Shown here: positions 11,736-15,542 of the stretch, piece after piece
How the letters are laid out: every line of letters begins with the position of its first letter
Position numbering within the stretch: the stretch's first letter is position 1
Origin: Saccoglossus kowalevskii
Lineage: Eukaryota > Hemichordata > Enteropneusta > Harrimaniidae
NCBI RefSeq assembly: GCF_000003605.2
Contig: NW_003128712.1
Coordinates: 1 to 15,542, forward strand
DNA: 15,542 nucleotides
Reading direction: 5' to 3'
The notes under the pieces: generated by a model
The model's database searches: none
What the model saw: the letters and a program-made list of their open reading frames with translations, nothing else
Told to the model about the DNA's origin: nothing
Program-made: the position numbers and the translations under genes

Positions 11736-12236
11736 GTCCCCATAGTTGCCCAGACAGACCTGTCTAATTTCGACATATTTAGACCTTTTTAGACATTGTT
11801 AGACGATATTATCGATAATATCGGAGAAAAACGAACTGTCCCCATAGTTGCCCAGACAGACCTGTCTAACTTAGACATTTTTATTACTTTTTTAGACATT
11901 GTTAGACGATACTATCGATAATATCGGAGAAAAACGAACTGTCCCCATAGTTGACCAGACAGACCCGTCTAACTTAGACATTTTTAGACTTTTTTAGACA
12001 TTTTAGACGATATTATCGATAATATCGGAGAAAAACGAACTGTCCCAATAGTTGTCCAGACAGACCTGTCTAATTACGACATTTTTAGACTTTTTTAGAC
12101 ATTGTTAGACGATATTATCGATAATATCGGAGAAAAACGAACTGTCCCAAAAGTTGTCCAGACAGACCTGTCTAACTTAGACTTTTTTAGACATCGTTAG
12201 ACGATATTATCGATAATATCGTAGAAAAAACGAACT

Positions 12237-12838
12237 GTCTCAATAGTTACCCAGACAGACCTGTCTAGCTTAGACATTTTTTAGACTTTTTTAGACATTG
12301 TTAGACGATATTATCGATAATATCTGAGAAAAACGAACTGTCCCCATAGTTGCCCAGACAGACCTGTCTAACTTGGACATTTTTAGACTTTTTTAGACAT
12401 TTTAGACGATATTATCGATAATATCGTAGAAAAACGAACTGTCGCGATAGTTGCCCATACAAACCTGTCTAACTTAGACATTTTTAGACATCGTTAGACG
12501 ATATTATCGATAATATCGTAGAAAAACGAACTGTCTCAATATTTACCCAGACAGACCTGTCTAGCTTAGACATTTTTTAGACTTTTTTAGACATTGTTAG
12601 ACGATATTATCGATAATATCTGAGAAAAACGAACTGTCCCCATAGTTGCCCAGACAGACCTGTCTAACTTGGACATTTTTAGACTTTTTTAGATATTTTA
12701 GACGATATTATCGATAATATCGTAGAAAAACGAACTGTCGCGATAGTTGCCCAGACAAACCTGTCTAACTTAGACATTTTTAGACTTTTTTAGACATTGT
12801 TAGACGATATTATCGATAATATCGGAGAAAAACGAACT
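12237..12838. repeat. E-A-F trimer repeated in tandem twice
   Basis: E (CTCAATAGTTACCC) starts at 12237 and 12533, 296 bases apart. Each is followed by a type A unit with CTAACTTGGAC and then an F unit (TCGCGATAG, at 12441 and 12737). The first F unit is a 92-bp chimera and the second is a normal 102 bp. Small differences include GCCCATACAAACC in the first F, CAATATTTACCC in the second E, and AGATATTTTAG in the second A. Confidence 0.85.
12441..12532. repeat. Chimeric F/D monomer
   Basis: The left half has the F markers TCGCGATAG and ACAAACC. The right half reads ATTTTTAGACATCGTTAGACG, with the ATCG tail and the one-rung shortening otherwise seen in D units, and it is followed by E just as D is. 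This places an exchange point between the dyad region and the ladder. Confidence 0.8.
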
Positions 12839-13412
12839 GTCCCCATAGTTGACCAGACAGACCTGTCTAACTTAGACATTTTTAGACTTTTTTAGACATT
12901 TTTAGACGATATTATCGATAATATCGGAGAAAAACGAACTGTCCCAATAGTTGTCCAGACAGACCTGTCTAATTTCGACATTTTTAGACTTTTTTAGACA
13001 TTGTTAGACGATATTATCGATAATATCGGAGAAAAACGAACTGTCCCCATAGTTGCCCAGACAGACCTGTCTAACTTAGACATTTTTAGACTTTTTTAGA
13101 CATTGTTAGACGATATTATCGATAATATCGGAGAAAAACGAACTGTCCCCATAGTTGACCAGACAGACCTGTCTAACTTAGACTTTTTTAGACTTTTTTA
13201 GACATTTTAGACGATATTATCGATAATATCGGAGAAAACGAACTGTCCCAATAGTTGTCCAGACAGACCTGTCTAATTTCGACATTTTTAGACTTTTTTA
13301 GACATTGTTAGACAATATTATCGATAATATCGGAGAAAAACGAACTGTCCCCATATTTGCCCAGACAGACCTGTCTAACTTAGACATTTTTAGACTTTTT
13401 TAGACATTGTTA

Positions 13413-13616
13413 GACGATATTATCGATAATGTCGGAGAAAAACGAACTGTCCCCATAGTTGTCCAGACAGACCTGTTTAACTTAGACATTTTTAGACTTT
13501 TTTAGACATTGTTAGACGATATTATCGATAATGTCGGAGAAAAACGAACTGTCCCCATAGTTGTCCAGACAGACCTGTCTAACTTAGACATTTTTAGACT
13601 TTTTTAGACATTTTTA
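13413..13616. repeat. Adjacent near-identical monomers with a private variant
   Basis: Two neighbouring 102-bp units (13413-13514 and 13515-13616) share the rare GATAATGTCGG change on the right palindrome arm (13431 and 13533) and the combination CCCCATAGTTGTCC. They differ at CTGTTTAAC versus CTGTCTAAC and in the final rung. This looks like a recent one-unit duplication. Confidence 0.85.
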
Positions 13617-15129
13617 GACGATATTATCGATAATATCGGAGAAAAACGAACTGTCCCCATAGTTGTCCAGACAGACCTGTCTAACTTAGACATTTTTAGA
13701 CTTTTTTAGACATTTTTAGACGATATTATCGATAATATCGGAGAAAAACGAACTGTCCCAAAAGTTGTCCAGACGACCAGTCTAACTTAGACTTTTTTAG
13801 ACATCGTTAGACGATATTATCGATAATATCGTAGAAAAACGAACTCTCTCAATAGTTACCCAGACAGACCTGTCTAGCTTAGACATTTTTTAGACTTTTT
13901 TAGACATTGTTAGACGATATTATCGATAATATCGGAGAAAAACGAACTGTCCCCATAGTTGACCAGACAGACCTGTCTAACTTAGACATTTTTAGACTTT
14001 TTTAGATATTTTTAGACGATATTATCGATAATATCGGAGAAAAACGAACTGTCCCAAAAGTTGTCCAGACAGACCTGTCTAACTTAGACTTTTTTAGACA
14101 TCGTTAGACGATATTATCGATAATATCGTAGAAAAACGAACTGTCTCAATAGTTACCCAGACAGACCTGTCTAATTTCGACATTTTTAGACTTTTTTAGA
14201 CATTGTTAGACGATATTATCGATAATATCTGAGAAAAACGAACTGTCCCCATAGTTGCCCAGACAGACCTGTCTAGCTCAGACATTTTTTAGACTTTTTT
14301 AGACATTGTTAGACGATATTATCGATAATATCTGAGAAAAACGAACTGCCCCCATAGTTGCCCAGACAGACCTGTCTAACTTAGACATTTTTAGACTTTT
14401 TTTTAGAAATTTTTAGACGATATTATCGATAATATCGGAGAAAAACGAACTGTCCCAATTGTTGTCCAGACAGACCTGTCTAACTTAGACATTTTTAGAC
14501 TTTTTTAGACATTGTTAGACGATATTATCGATAATATCGGAGAAAAACGAACTGTCCCCATAGTTGCCCAGACAGACCTGTCTAACTTAGACATTTTTAG
14601 ACTTTTTTAGACATTTTTAGACGATATTATCGATAATATCGGAGAAAAACGAACTGTCCCTATAGTTGTCCAGACAGACCTGTCTAATTTCGACATTTTT
14701 AGACTTTTTTAGACATTGTTAGACGATATTATCGATAATATCGGAGAAAAACGAACTGTACCCATAGTTGTCCAGACAGACCTGTCTAACTTAGACATTT
14801 TTAGACTTTTTTTAGACATTTTTAGACGATATTATCGATAATATCGGAGAAAAACGAACTGTCCCAATAGTTGTCCAGACAGACCTGTCTAATTTCGACA
14901 TTTTTAGACTTTTTTAGACATTGTTAGACGATATTATCGATAATATCGGAGAAAAACGAACTGTCCTCATAGTTGCCCAGACAGACCTGTCTAACTTAGA
15001 CATTTTTAGACTTTTTAGACATTGTTAGACGATATTATCGATAATATCGGAGAAAAACGAACTGTCCCCATAGTTGACCAGACAGACCTGTCTAACTTAG
15101 ACATTTTTAGACTTTTTTAGATATTTTTA

Positions 15130-15324
15130 GACGATATTATCGATAATATCGGAGAAAAACGAACTGTCCCAAAAGTTGTCCAGACAGACCTGTCTAACTT
15201 AGACTTTTTTAGACATCGTTAGACGATATTATCGATAATATCGTAGAAAAACGAACTGTCTCAATAGTTACCCAGACAGACCTGTCTAGCTTAGACATTT
15301 TTTAGACTTTTTTAGACATTGTTA
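15130..15324. repeat. D-E dimer, 195 bp (representative)
   Basis: The D unit (15130-15221, 92 bp) has CCCAAAAGTTGTCC and lacks one AGAC rung, reading CTTAGACTTTTTTAGACATC. The E unit (15222-15324, 103 bp) has CTCAATAGTTACCC, AGCTTAG and a T-run one longer. CAAAAG markers of D lie near 107, 2136, 2841, 5273, 5979, 6590, 7906, 10442, 10941, 11340, 12149, 13760, 14054 and 15170. All but the one at 5979 are followed by an E-like unit. This is the most stable higher-order association in the window. Confidence 0.88.
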
Positions 15325-15326
15325 GA

Positions 15327-15346
15327 CGATATTATCGATAATATCG
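15327..15346. repeat. 20-bp perfect palindrome in each monomer (example)
   Basis: CGATATTATCGATAATATCG equals its own reverse complement. The palindrome, or its 18-bp inner part, is present in almost every monomer. Its centre TATCGATA is the Drosophila DREF consensus, and each half carries CGATA, the BEAF-32 core; it also contains ATCGAT, the ClaI site. Cores I saw broken are at 4021, 6561, 8381, 8788, 8888 and 10012. The two outer bases vary more (for example TCTGAG, TCGTAG and TCGAAG after the right arm) than the inner arms. It could be a dimeric protein site or could extrude as a cruciform; the sequence does not decide which. Confidence 0.93.
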
Positions 15347-15376
15347 GAGAAAAACGAACTGTCCCCATAGTTGCCC

Positions 15377-15399
15377 AGACAGACCTGTCTAACTTAGAC
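15377..15399. repeat. Two overlapping GTCT/AGAC inverted repeats (example)
   Basis: AGACAGACCTGTCT (15377-15390) has 6-bp arms AGACAG and CTGTCT around a 2-bp spacer. GTCTAACTTAGAC (15387-15399) has 6-bp arms GTCTAA and TTAGAC around one base. They share the GTCT, so only one can form a hairpin at a time. The first dyad is retained in nearly all types; type F breaks it with CAGACAAACCTGTCT. The second is broken in type E (GTCTAGCTTAGAC) and type B (GTCTAATTTCGAC). An upstream CTGTC in the same monomer can also pair with GACAG, giving a third alternative pairing. Confidence 0.88.
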
Positions 15400-15429
15400 A
15401 TTTTTAGACTTTTTTAGACATTGTTAGAC
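15396..15429. repeat. 10-bp AGAC-T-tract ladder inside the monomer (example)
   Basis: AGAC occurs at 15396, 15406, 15416 and 15426, exactly 10 bp apart, with fillers ATTTTT, TTTTTT and ATTGTT between copies. The last AGAC leads directly into the palindrome of the next monomer. This is a nested short tandem repeat. Its rungs are lost in whole units in the 92-bp monomers and its T-runs gain or lose single bases elsewhere. T-tracts repeated in helical phase predict intrinsic DNA curvature. Confidence 0.92.
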
Positions 15430-15528
15430 GATATTATCGATAATATCGGAGAAAAACGAACTGTCCCCATAGTTGACCAGACAGACCTGTCTAACTTAGA
15501 CATTCTTAGACTTTCTTAGACATTTTTA

Positions 15529-15542
15529 GACGATATTATCGT
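15529..15542. repeat. Partial monomer at the right window edge
   Basis: The final 14 bases begin a new unit with GACGATATTATCG, then end in T where A is expected from the palindrome. The array therefore continues beyond the window, and the last base is either a substitution or an edge effect. Confidence 0.85.

Larger units (their letters stand above)
15325..15426 (+). repeat. Reference monomer, type A, 102 bp
   Basis: This unit is the cleanest representative of the majority sequence and serves as the coordinate standard for the window. It has 37 G+C of 102 bases. Bases 3-22 of the unit are the perfect palindrome. Bases 23-35 are GAGAAAAACGAAC, nearly invariant across the array. Bases 37-52 form the most variable part and define the monomer types. 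Bases 53-75 hold two overlapping inverted repeats. Bases 72-102 are the T-rich ladder with AGAC every 10 bp. Four CpG dinucleotides are present against about 3.3 expected from base composition, so CpG is not depleted. The type A signature is CCCCATAGTTGCCC followed by CTAACTTAG. Confidence 0.95.
1..15542. repeat. Satellite DNA array, ~102-bp monomer, ~153 head-to-tail copies
   Basis: The same unit recurs from the first base to the last with no interruption. GACGATATTATCGATAATAT returns about every 101-102 bases, always in the same orientation. Usual unit lengths are 101, 102 and 103 bp, differing by single T's in the T-runs, and a 92-bp class lacks one 10-bp sub-repeat. Both window ends fall inside a monomer, so the array continues beyond the window. 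Divergence between neighbouring units is mostly a few substitutions at fixed variable sites, mainly in the middle of the unit. No stretch over 300 bases holds anything else: no gene, transposon end, tRNA or rRNA. This architecture is typical of eukaryotic heterochromatic satellites. I do not recognise the family, and the host is uncertain. Confidence 0.98.

Noticed and set aside
15333-15342. GATA-factor site in the palindrome
   Set aside because: The core reads CGATAA, and the WGATAR consensus needs A or T before GATA. Only the rare mutated cores at 8888 and 10012 would fit.
15347-15363. CENP-B box on the minus strand (GTTCGTTTTTCTCCGAT)
   Set aside because: It shares only the TTCG core. The required A after the spacer and the CGGG are absent, so it does not meet the known core pattern.
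15392-15426. Rho-independent terminators or poly-T Pol III stops in the T-runs
   Set aside because: T-runs are everywhere in the ladder, there is no gene upstream, and no tRNA-like A/B box promoter is seen. The adjoining dyads are repeat structure.
1-15542. CRISPR array
   Set aside because: The period of about 102 bp has no alternation of constant repeats and unrelated spacers. All parts of each unit are conserved, and no cas-like gene is present.
1-15542. Transposon-derived repeat or insertion sequence
   Set aside because: There are no terminal inverted repeats bounding a unique interior, no target-site duplications and no transposase frame. The palindrome is inside each monomer.

Overview
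The whole 15,542-base window is one uninterrupted head-to-tail tandem array of a roughly 102-bp satellite monomer. I find no gene, RNA gene, mobile element, CRISPR array or unique-sequence island. From the first complete unit (about position 67) to the last (about 15528) there are about 153 monomers, estimated from the mean spacing and not counted one by one. All lie in the same orientation. A clean reference unit is 15325-15426 (102 bp, 36% G+C).

Each monomer has three parts. First is a 20-bp perfect palindrome (CGATATTATCGATAATATCG) centred on TATCGATA. Second is a middle part of about 50 bp that carries most of the type-defining variation and ends in two overlapping GTCT/AGAC dyads. Third is a T-rich ladder in which AGAC recurs every 10 bp. 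One-base length changes (101, 102, 103 bp) sit in the T-runs, and 92-bp units lack exactly one 10-bp rung.

The monomers fall into recurring types, named here for convenience. A has CCCCATAGTTGCCC. B has TTGTCC followed by AATTTCGAC. C has TTGACC. D is 92 bp with CCCAAAAGTTGTCC and an ATCGTTAGAC tail. E is 103 bp with CTCAATAGTTACCC and AGCTTAG. F has TCGCGATAG, CAGACAAACC and GTTTGACG. D is nearly always followed by E, and F often by a B-like unit. Above this lie kilobase-scale duplications: 1-1065 with 2742-3795, 1281-2370 with 7051-8140, and 8850-9283 with 9974-10397. There are also local tandem multimers near 10937-11735 and 12237-12838. This patchwork is what repeated unequal exchange and gene conversion leave in a satellite.

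A stretch at 3525-3755 carries about ten one-base indels relative to its own duplicate and is probably low-quality assembly.

Organism: a gene-free satellite block of this length points to eukaryotic heterochromatin (pericentromere, subtelomere, or a sex or B chromosome). CpG is not depleted (4 per monomer, observed/expected about 1.2), which fits a lineage with little CpG methylation, such as many insects, nematodes or protists. The TATCGATA core equals the Drosophila DREF site and contains the CGATA recognised by BEAF-32. That is suggestive of an insect but not diagnostic. I do not recognise this satellite as a named family.
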